In this document: positions 10,913 through 19,376 of the stretch, one piece after another
Layout of the letters: each line of letters begins with the position of its first letter
Position numbering within the stretch: position 1 is the stretch's first letter
NCBI RefSeq assembly: GCF_900177795.1
Contig: NZ_FXWJ01000004.1
Location: 1-64,000 of the forward strand
Length of the DNA: 64,000 nt
Direction: 5' to 3'
Source of the DNA: Plantibacter elymi (nom. nud.)
Lineage (GTDB): Bacteria; Actinomycetota; Actinomycetes; Actinomycetales; Microbacteriaceae
Position numbers and translations under genes: made by a program
Notes under the pieces: model-generated
What the model was told of the DNA's origin: nothing
What the model saw: the letters and a program-made list of their open reading frames with translations, nothing else
The model's database searches: none

Positions 10913-11322
10913 TGAAACTGGCGCTGCTGCCAAAATGATTCCAATCCATTGTGGACGGTGGTGACATCGTCCTGGGTTCCGAAGAGTTCGAAGCGGTACA
11001 GGTGCGGGACCTTGCATTTGCTGGCGATCACGTCGCCGGCGAGCCCGTAGGCTTCGCCGAAGTTCGTGTTGCCGGCGGCGATGACCCCGCGGATCAGGGA
11101 GCGGTTGGCCTCCACGTTGAGGAACCGGATCACCTGTTTGGGCACCGCTCCGTCGCCGTTGCCCCCGCCGTAGGTGGGGGTCACGAGGACGTAGGGTGCC
11201 GTGGCGTGCACGGCTTCGTCTTTCGCATACAGCGGGATCTGCAACGAGGGCAGGTCGAGCTTCTGCATGAAGCGATGCGTGTTGCCGGAAATGCTGGAGA
11301 AGTAGATCAGCCGTGGTTGCAC
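10909..11322 (-). CDS. nrdI: NrdI flavodoxin-like activator of NrdF
   Basis: A 137-residue flavodoxin-like protein that supplies oxidant for assembling the NrdF manganese cofactor. The phosphate-binding loop [10 protein letters not shown] is near the N-terminus, and [14 protein letters not shown] matches the family. The GTG start has GAGGAGG upstream. It is coupled to nrdE by a four-base overlap and follows nrdH after 84 bases, the standard H-I-E order. Confidence 0.95.
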   Translation of the reverse strand: MQPRLIYFSSISGNTHRFMQKLDLPSLQIPLYAKDEAVHATAPYVLVTPTYGGGNGDGAVPKQVIRFLNVEANRSLIRGVIAAGNTNFGEAYGLAGDVIASKCKVPHLYRFELFGTQDDVTTVHNGLESFWQQRQFQ

Positions 11323-11406
11323 GGGTGGCCTCCTCGTCGACGTCCGGACGGTCGGATGGTGCGGTGCTGCTGGAGCCGGCTCATGATGACGCCTGCGACC
11401 GTGGGC

Positions 11407-11640
11407 TCAAGCCAGACGTGCGGCGAGCTCTTCGATCTTGTCGGGACGGAAGCCCGACCAGTGGTCTTCCTCGGTGATGACGACCGGCGCCTGCAGGTAG
11501 CCGAGGGCCTTGACCTGCTCGAGTGCGTTCTCGTCGACCGAGAGGTCGAGGATGTTGTACTCGATGCCCTTGTTGTCGAGTGCGCGGTACGTCGCGGTGC
11601 ACTGCACGCAACTGGGCTTCGTGTAGACCGTGATTGCCAT
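11407..11640 (-). CDS. nrdH: Glutaredoxin-like NrdH redoxin
   Basis: A 77-residue redoxin that passes electrons from thioredoxin reductase to NrdE. The CxxC site is C11-V-Q-C14 in KPSCVQC, and WSGFRPDKI near the C-terminus is the NrdH signature. The ATG at 11640 is preferred over longer readings because the NrdH core begins MAITVYTKP and GGGGAAGG lies upstream. It is the first gene of the nrd operon, directly after the NrdR box. Confidence 0.95.
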   Translation of the reverse strand: MAITVYTKPSCVQCTATYRALDNKGIEYNILDLSVDENALEQVKALGYLQAPVVITEEDHWSGFRPDKIEELAARLA

Positions 11641-11702
11641 AGCTCTTCGTGCCTTCCCCTCAAAATCTGGTGATTCCCGCGGCGTCCTGCGCCGGGGTTC
11701 CA

Positions 11703-11718
11703 ATACTACATATAGTTG
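11703..11718 (-). promoter_or_regulatory. NrdR-box-like operator upstream of nrdH
   Basis: ATACTACATATAGTTG matches the NrdR consensus (acaCwAtATaTwGtgt) closely, with a near-palindromic core CTACATATAG. It overlaps the likely -10 region of the nrdHIE promoter (TAGTAT on the minus strand), so binding would block transcription. NrdR boxes usually come in pairs. I see only a weak second candidate around 11744-11753. Confidence 0.65.
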
Positions 11719-11764
11719 GCGACCTTCAGGCCAACCCCAAGGGCTAGTAGTTACAGCCCTGTAG

Positions 11765-11895
11765 TTTTCCACCGGGTTCTCCACCGTTTCGGGCGAGTTA
11801 TCCACCGGTTCTCCACTGGGTACAACGCTCGTGGGCGACGCGAAAATCCCGGATTGACGGCCTTTTCTCCCCCGTCTGAGGGATATCTATCCACA
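11765..11895. promoter_or_regulatory. Row of DnaA-box-like TCCAC motifs between nrdH and an MFS gene
   Basis: Five same-direction nine-mers resemble the DnaA box TTATCCACA: TTTTCCACC (11765), TTCTCCACC (11777), TTATCCACC (11798), TTCTCCACT (11809) and CTATCCACA (11887). The first four are spaced 12, 21 and 11 bases, near whole or double helical turns. DnaA control of nrd genes is known in E. coli. The 353-base gap 11641-11993 otherwise holds only promoters. Confidence 0.4.
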
Positions 11896-11993
11896 GGCAA
11901 GATTCTCCTCCGCACCTCCGACATCCGTTGTCGGTTTGGGCGTGTCGCGGGCGTGTCGCGCGTGTCGGAACCGGTCCCTAGACTGGTGTCCTT

Positions 11994-13202
11994 GTGAGCA
12001 GCTACCGTGACCTTCTTCGTACCCCCGGCGTCGCCCGGATCATCGCGGCGCAGCTCACCGCACGCTTCCCGTTCGGGATGCTCTCGTTGGCCTTCCTGCT
12101 CCACATCGAGCAGGTCACGGGGTCCTACGGGGCCGCCGGGCTCGTCCTCGCCGCCACGAGCATCGGGCAGGCGATCGCCGGCCCCCTCACGAGCCGGTGG
12201 ATGGGCGTCTGGGGCATCCGCAAGGTGCTCCTCCTCACCCTCGCGGTCTGTGCCGTCTCCGTCACGACCATCGCCCTCGTCACCATGACCGTTCCCGCCT
12301 ACATGGCGGTCGGATTCGTCGCCGGGCTGAGCACGCCGCCCGTCCAGCCCGCGGTCCGCACCATCTACCCGAAGCTCGTCACCTCCCAGCAGCTCACCCC
12401 ACTGTTCTCCCTCGACGCCTCGGCCCAGGAGATCATCTGGGTGCTCGGGCCCGTCGTGACCACCTTCGTCTCCACCCAGGTCGGCACCGTCTGGGGCATC
12501 GCGCTCGCGGCCGTGATCATGGTCGTCGGCTGCCTGTGGTTCATCTCCTCACCGGAGGTCGGGCGCGTCCGCATCCCGAGGAGCCGTCGCAAGCTCGGAC
12601 AGGTGCTCAAGCGCCCGCCGGTCCTCCTCGCCACCGTCGTCGGCTTCCTCCTCATCGGTGCCTGTTCGGCCGTCGAGGCGGGCGTCGTCGCGACCTTCGG
12701 GCACGACGGCCTCGAAGCGGGCATCGTGCTCGCGATCTTCTCGGTCGGCTCGCTGGCCGGCGGCCTCGCCCTCGGACACACCCCGATCGGTCCCTACGCG
12801 CTGGCGCGCCGCATCTTCATCGTCTTCGCCGGACTCGCCGTCGCGAGCCTCTTCCTCAACGCCTGGTGGCTGTCGGTCACCCTCTTCGTCGCCGGCATCG
12901 GCATCGCGCCGGCCCTCGCCGTGCTGTTCGCCATCGTCTCGGCGAGCGTGAAGTTCAGCGACACGGCCGAGGCCTACGGCTGGGTCGGCACCGGTCAGCT
13001 CATCGGTGCCGCGATGGGGTCGGCGGCGGCCGGCTTCCTCATCGACGGTTCCGGAGCGGTCGGCGCGTTCTGGGTCGCCGGCGTGTTCGCGCTGTTCGGC
13101 TTCGTCATCCCGTGGATCGGTCACCGCTGGCACCCCGACCTCCGCGGACGCGATGCGAGCCCGATCCCCGACACCGAGCCGATCAACACCCACCCGTCCT
13201 GA
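11994..13202 (+). CDS. MFS transporter
   Basis: A 402-residue protein with about twelve hydrophobic segments in the major facilitator pattern, starting SSYRDLLRTPGVARIIAAQ. The MFS family moves small solutes by proton coupling or drug export. This subgroup resembles uncharacterised actinobacterial exporters, and the substrate cannot be told. The start is a GTG. A TAGACT hexamer (11978-11983 region) lies nine bases upstream, so the leader is very short or absent. Confidence 0.85.
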   Translation: MSSYRDLLRTPGVARIIAAQLTARFPFGMLSLAFLLHIEQVTGSYGAAGLVLAATSIGQAIAGPLTSRWMGVWGIRKVLLLTLAVCAVSVTTIALVTMTVPAYMAVGFVAGLSTPPVQPAVRTIYPKLVTSQQLTPLFSLDASAQEIIWVLGPVVTTFVSTQVGTVWGIALAAVIMVVGCLWFISSPEVGRVRIPRSRRKLGQVLKRPPVLLATVVGFLLIGACSAVEAGVVATFGHDGLEAGIVLAIFSVGSLAGGLALGHTPIGPYALARRIFIVFAGLAVASLFLNAWWLSVTLFVAGIGIAPALAVLFAIVSASVKFSDTAEAYGWVGTGQLIGAAMGSAAAGFLIDGSGAVGAFWVAGVFALFGFVIPWIGHRWHPDLRGRDASPIPDTEPINTHPS

Positions 13203-13213
13203 GCCGACCCGCT

Positions 13214-13780
13214 TCAGTCGATGGCGCGCAGCGGCGCGAGGGCCCCGTCGAGTGCTGCCAGTTCGCCCAGCAGCATCGGCAGCATGGTCGTCTGGCGGTC
13301 GTTGGGCGCGAACACGCCGTCGGCGATCTGCCGTGAGACGTACGGGATCTCCACGTTCGCACCGGTACTGACGAGACCGAGCGCCTGCAGGACGGGTCGA
13401 AGCGCCACGACGCCGCGGGTTCCGCCCGACAACCCGCCGTAGCTGACGATCCCGACCGGCTTCCGCGCCCACTCGTGCATGAGGTAGTCCAACGCGTTCT
13501 TGAGGGCGGGCGCGTAGCTGTAGTTGTACTCGGGCGTCACGAACACGAAGGCGTCCGTCCGGTCGACCCGCTCGCTCCAGGAGATCGTGTGCGGGTGGAC
13601 GTAGGCGCGCTTCCGCGGGTGCGCGGGCTCGTCCATGAACGGCAGCGCCAGCTCCCGGAGATCGACCGCGTCGACGGTGAACCGCTCGTCCGCCTCGGCC
13701 ACGCCCGCGACCCAGTCGGCGACGGCACCGCCCACCCGCTCGGGACGGACGCTCCCGGTGACGATCATGAGTTGCGGCAT
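13214..13780 (-). CDS. NADPH-dependent FMN reductase-like protein
   Basis: A 188-residue flavodoxin-fold protein. The N-terminal phosphate loop TGSVRPERVG and the motif PEYNYSYAPALKNALDYL mark the NADPH-dependent FMN reductase / azoreductase family, which reduces flavins or quinones. AAGGGAG lies just before the ATG. It diverges from the aldo/keto reductase, with only 48 bases between the start codons. Confidence 0.88.
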   Translation of the reverse strand: MPQLMIVTGSVRPERVGGAVADWVAGVAEADERFTVDAVDLRELALPFMDEPAHPRKRAYVHPHTISWSERVDRTDAFVFVTPEYNYSYAPALKNALDYLMHEWARKPVGIVSYGGLSGGTRGVVALRPVLQALGLVSTGANVEIPYVSRQIADGVFAPNDRQTTMLPMLLGELAALDGALAPLRAID

Positions 13781-13828
13781 GGGCTCCCTTTCGACGGTGA
13801 CGGTGGCCCTGTCGAGGATACTGGTGCC

Positions 13829-14680
13829 ATGGCAGACAGCACCCCGACCGTCCTCCTCAACGACGGGCACACGATCCCCCAGCTCGGCTTCGGCGTCTAC
13901 AAGGTCCCGGACCTCGCCAGCACCGAGATCGTGCGGACGGCGCTCGAAGTCGGGTACCGCCACATCGACACCGCCTCGCTGTACGGCAATGAGCGGGGCA
14001 CCGGCGTCGCGATCCGCGAGTCGGGCATCCCCCGCGACGAGCTCTTCGTCACGACGAAGGTCTGGAACACCGATCAGGGGTACGAGGAGACGCTGCGCGC
14101 GTTCGACACGAGCTTGGACCTCCTCGGCCTCGACCACGTCGACCTGTACCTCATCCACTGGCCGGCCCCGGCGCAGGACCGGTACCGCGAGACCTGGCGC
14201 GCGCTCGAGCGGTTGCGGGCCGAGGGACGTACGCGCTCCATCGGCGTCTCCAACTTCCACCGCAGCCATCTCGAACGACTCCTGGAGTCGGCGGAGGTCA
14301 CCCCGGCCGTCAACCAGGTCGAACTCCACCCGTTCCTGCCCCAGCGGGAGTTGCGCGCCGTCAACGCGGCACACGGCATCGCGACGGAGGCCTGGTCGCC
14401 ACTCGCCCGCGGCCGCTTCTTCACGCCCGCCGCAGACGGATCCGACGCCACCTCCGACCTCGGGGCCATCGCACGGAAGCACGGGCGCACGGTCGCGCAG
14501 GTGGTGCTGCGCTGGCACGTGCAGCTCGGCAACATCGTCATCCCCAAGTCGGCCACGCCGGCGCGGATCGCGGAGAACTTCGCGGTGTTCGACTTCACCC
14601 TCGACGCCGACGACCTGGCCGCCATCTCGGCGCTCGAGAACGGCGAGCGCACCGGCACCGACCCGGACCGACTCGACTGA
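13829..14680 (+). CDS. Aldo/keto reductase
   Basis: A 283-residue NADPH-dependent carbonyl reductase of the AKR superfamily. The catalytic tetrad Asp47, Tyr52, Lys77 and His110 is intact (HIDTASLYG, VTTKVWN, LYLIHWP), and the cofactor loop IPKSATPARI is near the C-terminus. It looks like the AKR5 group (2,5-diketogluconate reductase-like), but the natural substrate is unknown. GATACT (13817-13822) ends six bases before the ATG, so the transcript is probably leaderless. Confidence 0.92.
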   Translation: MADSTPTVLLNDGHTIPQLGFGVYKVPDLASTEIVRTALEVGYRHIDTASLYGNERGTGVAIRESGIPRDELFVTTKVWNTDQGYEETLRAFDTSLDLLGLDHVDLYLIHWPAPAQDRYRETWRALERLRAEGRTRSIGVSNFHRSHLERLLESAEVTPAVNQVELHPFLPQRELRAVNAAHGIATEAWSPLARGRFFTPAADGSDATSDLGAIARKHGRTVAQVVLRWHVQLGNIVIPKSATPARIAENFAVFDFTLDADDLAAISALENGERTGTDPDRLD

Positions 14681-14690
14681 CGCGAGACCG

Positions 14691-14696
14691 TAGGCT
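14691..14696 (+). promoter_or_regulatory. -10 hexamer TAGGCT of a presumed leaderless transcript
   Basis: TAGGCT, then GAACGC, then the ATG of the alpha/beta hydrolase at 14703. There is no Shine-Dalgarno sequence. Confidence 0.55.
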
Positions 14697-14702
14697 GAAC
14701 GC

Positions 14703-15551
14703 ATGACCGAGCCCGTCGTCGACACCGCGTCCAGCCTCGCCGCCCGCACGATCACGCCCGTGGAGCTCCCGCGTCACCGCTGGGGTCGTCACGACGCGCC
14801 GGCTCGGGCGCTCGTGGTCCACGGACTCGGCAGCAACGGTCCGAGCACCTGGCGCATCTGCGCCGCCCTGGCCGACCGGGGTTGGCTCGTGGAGGCGGTC
14901 GACCTCCGCGGCCACGGCGTCGCCCCGCGTGCGCTCGACTACCGGGTCGAGGCCTACGCCGCCGATCTGCTGGCCACCAGGCCGACCTCCGGGATGGGCG
15001 TCGGGCACGCCGCGTGGGACCTCGTCGTCGGACACTCGCTCGGGGGTGCCGCCACGGCGGTCGCCGCTGCAGCCGATCCCCGATGGGCGGCGGCGGTCGT
15101 GCTGCTCGACCCCGCCATCGCGCTCGACGACCACGACGCCGAGATCATCCGGGCCAGCCAGGAGGCCGCCTTCGCGGACAACACGATCGCATCCGTCCGC
15201 GCGAAGAACCCCGAGTGGCACCCGCTGGACGTGGAGATCAAGGTCCAGGCGGTGTCCGAGGCGAGCCGATGGGCGATCGAGCAGACGAGCGAGCAGAACC
15301 ATCCGTGGGACGTCCGCCCCGCTGCGGCCGCTCTGCGCAACCCGACCTTCGTGATCGCCTCCGACCCGGAGGTGTACAGCCTCTTCCGCGGCGCGCTCGC
15401 CGCCGAGGTCCTCGCCAACCGCCAGGTCAGCCTGACGATCGTCCAGGGCGCCGGTCACAACGTGCACCGGGACCGCCCGGCGGAGACCACGAAGGCCATC
15501 GGCGATTGGGCCGAGCTGCAACTCGAGCAGCGGTCGCGTCGCGAGACCTGA
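14703..15551 (+). CDS. Alpha/beta hydrolase
   Basis: A 282-residue alpha/beta-hydrolase fold enzyme. The oxyanion region VHGLGSNGPSTW is followed by the nucleophile elbow GHSLGG with Ser112, and GAGHNVHRD near the C-terminus supplies the catalytic histidine. Substrate is unknown. The ATG follows a TAGGCT hexamer by six bases, which suggests its own leaderless promoter even though it lies close behind the aldo/keto reductase. Confidence 0.88.
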   Translation: MTEPVVDTASSLAARTITPVELPRHRWGRHDAPARALVVHGLGSNGPSTWRICAALADRGWLVEAVDLRGHGVAPRALDYRVEAYAADLLATRPTSGMGVGHAAWDLVVGHSLGGAATAVAAAADPRWAAAVVLLDPAIALDDHDAEIIRASQEAAFADNTIASVRAKNPEWHPLDVEIKVQAVSEASRWAIEQTSEQNHPWDVRPAAAALRNPTFVIASDPEVYSLFRGALAAEVLANRQVSLTIVQGAGHNVHRDRPAETTKAIGDWAELQLEQRSRRET

Positions 15552-15601
15552 TCGTGACCCGCTTCCCAGGGTCCCTGCACCTCCGCGGTGCGGTGGCTCC
15601 C

Positions 15602-15607
15602 TAGGGT
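15602..15607 (+). promoter_or_regulatory. -10 hexamer TAGGGT of a presumed leaderless transcript
   Basis: TAGGGT, then GATGCC, then the ATG of the DUF4349 lipoprotein at 15614. Confidence 0.5.
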
Positions 15608-15613
15608 GATGCC

Positions 15614-16528
15614 ATGAAGCGCTCAGCAGTGACCCGCACCACCACCGTGTTCGTCTCCGCCGTCCTCGTCGGGCTCGTCCTCTCGGGCTGCTCGGCCGGG
15701 TCGAGCACCGAGGCCGGCAGCGACTCGCGAGCTGCGATACCCGCGCCCGGCCAGGTCGCCGGCGACGCGCAGCTCGGCGTCGACGGCGCCGCCTCCCCCG
15801 ACCTCACCCAACAGCAGGTGGTCACGACCGGTTCACTCACCGTCACCGCTGACGACCCGATCAGCACCGCGACGGACGCCACCCGGATCGTCACCGAGGC
15901 GGGCGGGCGGGTCGACAGCCGCGACGAGACGCCAGGCACCTCCGACCAGGCCGCGCAGGCGACCCTGACGGTCCGCATCCCCGCCGACGACTTCGACGAC
16001 GTGCTCGCGCAACTGCAGGCGCTCGGCACGGTGAACAACCTCTCCGTGTCCGCGGTGGACGTCACGGCACAGGCCGCCGACCTCGACGCGCGGGTCACCG
16101 CCCTCCAGGCCTCGGTCGACCGACTGCTCGGACTCATGGCGGCTTCGACCACGACGGCCGACCTCCTCGCCGCCGAGACCAGCCTGTCCCAGCGGCAGGC
16201 GGAACTGGACGGGCTCGTCGCCCAGCGCGACGCGCTTGCCGATCAGGTCGACTTCTCCTCCGTGTTCGTGAGCTTCGTGGCCCCGGGCTCGGTCGCGCCG
16301 GGCGTGCCCACCGACTTCTGGGGCGGCGTGGTCGCCGGGTGGAACGCGCTCGTCACCGCCGCCTCGGGACTCGTCGTCGTGGTCGGCGTCCTGGTGCCGT
16401 GGCTGCTCCCCCTCGCGATCGTCGCCGTGGTCGTAGTCCTCCTCATCAGGTCGGGCCGTCGGCGCACTGCTCGCCGCTCGCAGACACCTGCCACCTCGGC
16501 CGGGCCCGATGCGACAATGGACCGGTGA
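15614..16528 (+). CDS. DUF4349 lipoprotein
   Basis: A 304-residue surface lipoprotein. The signal peptide ends in the lipobox LSGC (Cys26). A DUF4349 domain follows, with the conserved pattern of an extracellular beta-strand region, then a coiled-coil near residues 160-205, and a C-terminal transmembrane segment near 255-282 with an arginine-rich tail. It therefore seems anchored at both ends. The function is unknown. Its stop overlaps the acyl-CoA dehydrogenase GTG by four bases. Confidence 0.85.
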   Translation: MKRSAVTRTTTVFVSAVLVGLVLSGCSAGSSTEAGSDSRAAIPAPGQVAGDAQLGVDGAASPDLTQQQVVTTGSLTVTADDPISTATDATRIVTEAGGRVDSRDETPGTSDQAAQATLTVRIPADDFDDVLAQLQALGTVNNLSVSAVDVTAQAADLDARVTALQASVDRLLGLMAASTTTADLLAAETSLSQRQAELDGLVAQRDALADQVDFSSVFVSFVAPGSVAPGVPTDFWGGVVAGWNALVTAASGLVVVVGVLVPWLLPLAIVAVVVVLLIRSGRRRTARRSQTPATSAGPDATMDR

Positions 16529-17715
16529 CCGCTCAAGCGCAGCACCACCCGTCCGATCGACCGTTCGACCCCGCGTCGATCCTCAGTGACGGGCTCGTCG
16601 AGCGCATTCGCGAACGTGCCGCCGTGGCGGACCGCGAGAACGCCTTCTTCGACGAGGACCTCGCCGAGCTGCGAGCGTGCGGCTACCTCCGGGCGTTCGT
16701 CCCCGAGGAGTTCGGCGGCCTCGGCCTCGGCATGAGCGAGGTCACGCTGCTCCAATCCCGGCTCGCCACCGCCGCCCCGGCGACCGCCCTCGCGATCAAC
16801 ATGCACCTCGTGTGGACGGGGGTCGCGCGACTGCTCCACACCCGAGGAGACGACTCGCTCCGCTTCGTCCTCGAGGGAGCTGCCGGGGACGAGCTCTACG
16901 CGTTCGGGGTGAGTGAGGCTGGCAACGACCTCGTGCTCTTCGGATCCGACACCGAAGCCCGTCCGGGCCCCGACGGTTCCTATCGGTTCCACGGCCGGAA
17001 GATCTTCACCTCTTTGTCACCCGCGTGGACCTGGCTGGGGACGACCGGGCTCGACACGACCTCGGCCGACGGTCCGAAGGTGGTCTACGGGTTCATCGAG
17101 CGCTCGCGCGGCGGGTTCGAGATCCTCGACGACTGGGACACCGTCGGGATGCGGGCCAGCCAGAGCAGGACGACCCTGCTCCAGGGCGCCGAGTCGACGG
17201 CGGAGCACATCGTCCGACGCCTCGACCCGGGGCCCAACCCGGACCCCATCGTCTTCGGGATCTTCGCCTGCTTCGAGACCCTCATCGCCGCCGTGTACAC
17301 GGGCATCGGCGAACGCGCCCTCCGGCTCGCGGTCGAGACCGCCCACCGGAAGACGTCGAAGAAGGCCGGTGGCGCGAGCTACGCGGCGGACCCCGACATC
17401 CGCCGTCGGATCGCGGCGGCCGCCATCGCGTACGACGGCATGCTGCCGCAGCTCGCCGGCATCGCCCGTGACCTCGACGACGGGGTAGACCACGGCGCGC
17501 TCTGGTTCCCGAAACTCGTCGGGCTCAAGGTCCGCGCGACGGAGACAGCCCGCGAGGTCGTCGACCAGGCGATCCGGGTCGCCGGCGGCGGCAGCTACTT
17601 CGCCGCGAGCGAATTGGGCCGGCTGTACCGCGACGTCCTCGCCGGGATGTTCCATCCCTCCGACGACGAGTCCGCCCACGCCACCGTCGCGAACGCCTGG
17701 CTCGGACCCGTGTGA
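16525..17715 (+). CDS. Acyl-CoA dehydrogenase family flavoprotein
   Basis: A 396-residue FAD protein with the N-terminal helical, beta-barrel and C-terminal helical domains of the acyl-CoA dehydrogenase fold (RAFVPEEFGGLGLGMSEV, FGVSEAGND). The end, HPSDDESAH, resembles the flavin-dependent DszC/SfnC-like branch more than classical beta-oxidation enzymes, so it may be a monooxygenase. The GTG at 16525 overlaps the preceding stop (GTGA), and a GACAAT hexamer (16513-16518) also ends six bases before it. Coupled and independent expression are therefore both possible. Confidence 0.85.
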   Translation: MTAQAQHHPSDRPFDPASILSDGLVERIRERAAVADRENAFFDEDLAELRACGYLRAFVPEEFGGLGLGMSEVTLLQSRLATAAPATALAINMHLVWTGVARLLHTRGDDSLRFVLEGAAGDELYAFGVSEAGNDLVLFGSDTEARPGPDGSYRFHGRKIFTSLSPAWTWLGTTGLDTTSADGPKVVYGFIERSRGGFEILDDWDTVGMRASQSRTTLLQGAESTAEHIVRRLDPGPNPDPIVFGIFACFETLIAAVYTGIGERALRLAVETAHRKTSKKAGGASYAADPDIRRRIAAAAIAYDGMLPQLAGIARDLDDGVDHGALWFPKLVGLKVRATETAREVVDQAIRVAGGGSYFAASELGRLYRDVLAGMFHPSDDESAHATVANAWLGPV

Positions 17716-17724
17716 CAGCCCGAC

Positions 17725-18003
17725 TCAGCCGCGGTTGTTGCTGAGCTCGAAGATCCGCAGGAGCTCGCCGACCGCGGCGTCCTTGCTGTCCCCGCCCTCC
17801 TCGAACATCTGCGTGACGTGCGTCAGCAGGTGGTTCTCGACGAGCAGCTTGTTGAGTGACCCCAGCGACTTCTGGATGGCGAGCGACTGCGTGATGATGT
17901 CCATGCAGTAGTCCTCGTTCTCGATCATCTTCTCGAGACCACGCATCTGGCCCTCGAGGATCTTCGTCCGGTGGAGGGCCCGCTTCTTGATGTCTTCGAT
18001 CAC
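17725..18003 (-). CDS. CsoR/RcnR-family metal-sensing repressor
   Basis: A 92-residue all-helical repressor (DUF156 family). The metal-site positions are Cys33, His58 and His62, spaced as in CsoR (C-x24-H-x3-X), but the last ligand is His rather than the Cys of copper-sensing CsoR. Residue 3 is Glu. The C-H-H set is closer to nickel/cobalt RcnR-like sensors, so the metal is uncertain. The GTG start follows a TACCCT hexamer by six bases, and a CsoR-type operator overlaps that promoter, so autoregulation is likely. No metal transporter is adjacent. Confidence 0.85.
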   Translation of the reverse strand: MIEDIKKRALHRTKILEGQMRGLEKMIENEDYCMDIITQSLAIQKSLGSLNKLLVENHLLTHVTQMFEEGGDSKDAAVGELLRIFELSNNRG

Positions 18004-18013
18004 CGGCTCAGGG

Positions 18014-18028
18014 TACCACCAGGGGGTA
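18014..18028. promoter_or_regulatory. CsoR-type operator overlapping the repressor promoter
   Basis: TACCACCAGGGGGTA has the TACC-N4-GGGGGTA form of the Bacillus subtilis CsoR operator. It overlaps the -10 hexamer of the CsoR-family gene (18010-18015, minus strand) by two bases, and could also affect the divergent DUF445 gene. Confidence 0.65.
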
Positions 18029-18086
18029 CGGTGCCCTCCTGTTCCATCGGACCGGAGGACACGGTCGACGAGCCTAGGATGGGCGG

Positions 18087-19364
18087 ATGACGAGCTCCCC
18101 CGCACTCGAACTCACCGCCGCCGACGCGGACCGCGCACGAGCCCTGCGCTCGATGAAGCGCCTCGCCACCGGACTGCTCCTCGTCATGGCGGTCATCTTC
18201 GCCGTCGCGTTCGCGCTCGAGGGACGCTACCCGTGGTTGGCGTACGTCAGGGCCGCTTCGGAAGGCGGCATGGTCGGGGCGCTCGCGGACTGGTTCGCCG
18301 TCACCGCCCTCTTCCGCCACCCGCTCGGCATCCCGATCCCGCACACGGCGATCATCCCGAAGCGCAAGGACGAGATCGGCGTCAGCCTCGGCGAGTTCGT
18401 GGAGACCAACTTCCTCTCCGAGGAGGTCGTGCGGCAGAAGCTCGCGTCCGTCTCCGTCTCGGAGAAGCTCGGCGCATGGTTGTCCGAACCGGCGAACGCC
18501 GAACGGGTCACCGCCGAGGGGTCCATCGCGGTGCGGGGTCTCCTGGAGACGTTGTCCGACGACGACGTCCGCGAGGTCATCGAGTCGCTGGCGTCCAAAC
18601 ACCTCATCGACCCGCAGTGGGCTCCGAACATCGGCCGTTGGGTCGAGCACATCGTCGGCGTCGGCGCGCACCACGACGCAGTCGACCTCCTCCTCGACCG
18701 CACGGGCGAATGGCTAAGCACGAATCCGAAGGCCTTCGAACGCCTCGTCTCGAGCCGTCTGCCGACCTGGGTGCCGTCCTTCGTCGACCGGCTCGTGGAC
18801 GACAAGCTCTACCGGGAGGCCGTGTCCTTCGTCCAGGCCGTCCGAGCGGACCCCGATCACCAGCTCCGTCATGCCCTCGACGGCTACCTCAGCGAGCTCG
18901 CGGAGCAGCTGCAGCACGACGACGCGACCATCACCCGCTTCGAGAACGCCAAGCACGAGGTCATCGACAGTCCTCGCGTCCGAGAGGTGGCCGGCAAGAC
19001 CTGGACGGCCGCGAAGAGCGCGTTCCTCGAGGCACTCGACGCCCCCGACAGCGACCTCCGTGTGCGGATCGCCGGCACCATCGCGGATTTCGGACGCCGT
19101 CTGTCGACCGACCGGGCGTTCTCCACCCGCGTCGATACCCGCGTCGCGGACGCCCTGTCCTACGTCGTCACCCGCTACCGGCACGACATCGCGAGCATCA
19201 TCACCGAGACCGTCGAGCGTTGGGACGCCCGAGAGACGACCCAGAAGATCGAGCTCCTCGTGGGACGCGACCTGCAGTTCATCCGATTGAACGGCACCAT
19301 CGTCGGCGCGCTCGCCGGCCTCGCGATCTTCACGGTCGCGCAGGCGGTCCTCCGCGCGTTCTGA
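18087..19364 (+). CDS. DUF445 membrane protein
   Basis: A 425-residue protein of the DUF445 (YjiN/YheB) family. There is a transmembrane segment near residues 24-45, the conserved stretch GALADWFAVTALFRHPLGIPIPHTAIIP near 66-95, a long helical middle, and a C-terminal membrane segment near 400-422. Members are envelope proteins of unknown function. TAGGAT (18075-18080) ends six bases before the ATG, so the mRNA is probably leaderless. It converges with the next gene. Confidence 0.88.
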   Translation: MTSSPALELTAADADRARALRSMKRLATGLLLVMAVIFAVAFALEGRYPWLAYVRAASEGGMVGALADWFAVTALFRHPLGIPIPHTAIIPKRKDEIGVSLGEFVETNFLSEEVVRQKLASVSVSEKLGAWLSEPANAERVTAEGSIAVRGLLETLSDDDVREVIESLASKHLIDPQWAPNIGRWVEHIVGVGAHHDAVDLLLDRTGEWLSTNPKAFERLVSSRLPTWVPSFVDRLVDDKLYREAVSFVQAVRADPDHQLRHALDGYLSELAEQLQHDDATITRFENAKHEVIDSPRVREVAGKTWTAAKSAFLEALDAPDSDLRVRIAGTIADFGRRLSTDRAFSTRVDTRVADALSYVVTRYRHDIASIITETVERWDARETTQKIELLVGRDLQFIRLNGTIVGALAGLAIFTVAQAVLRAF

Positions 19365-19376
19365 CGACGGGACCGG

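Noticed and set aside
8957-10915. 652-codon open frame opposite nrdE
   Set aside because: It is antisense to a highly conserved gene, low in complexity, with no motif or start signal.
11765-11895. Chromosomal replication origin
   Set aside because: Despite DnaA-like boxes there is no dnaA, dnaN, gyrase or rpmH gene nearby and no AT-rich unwinding region.
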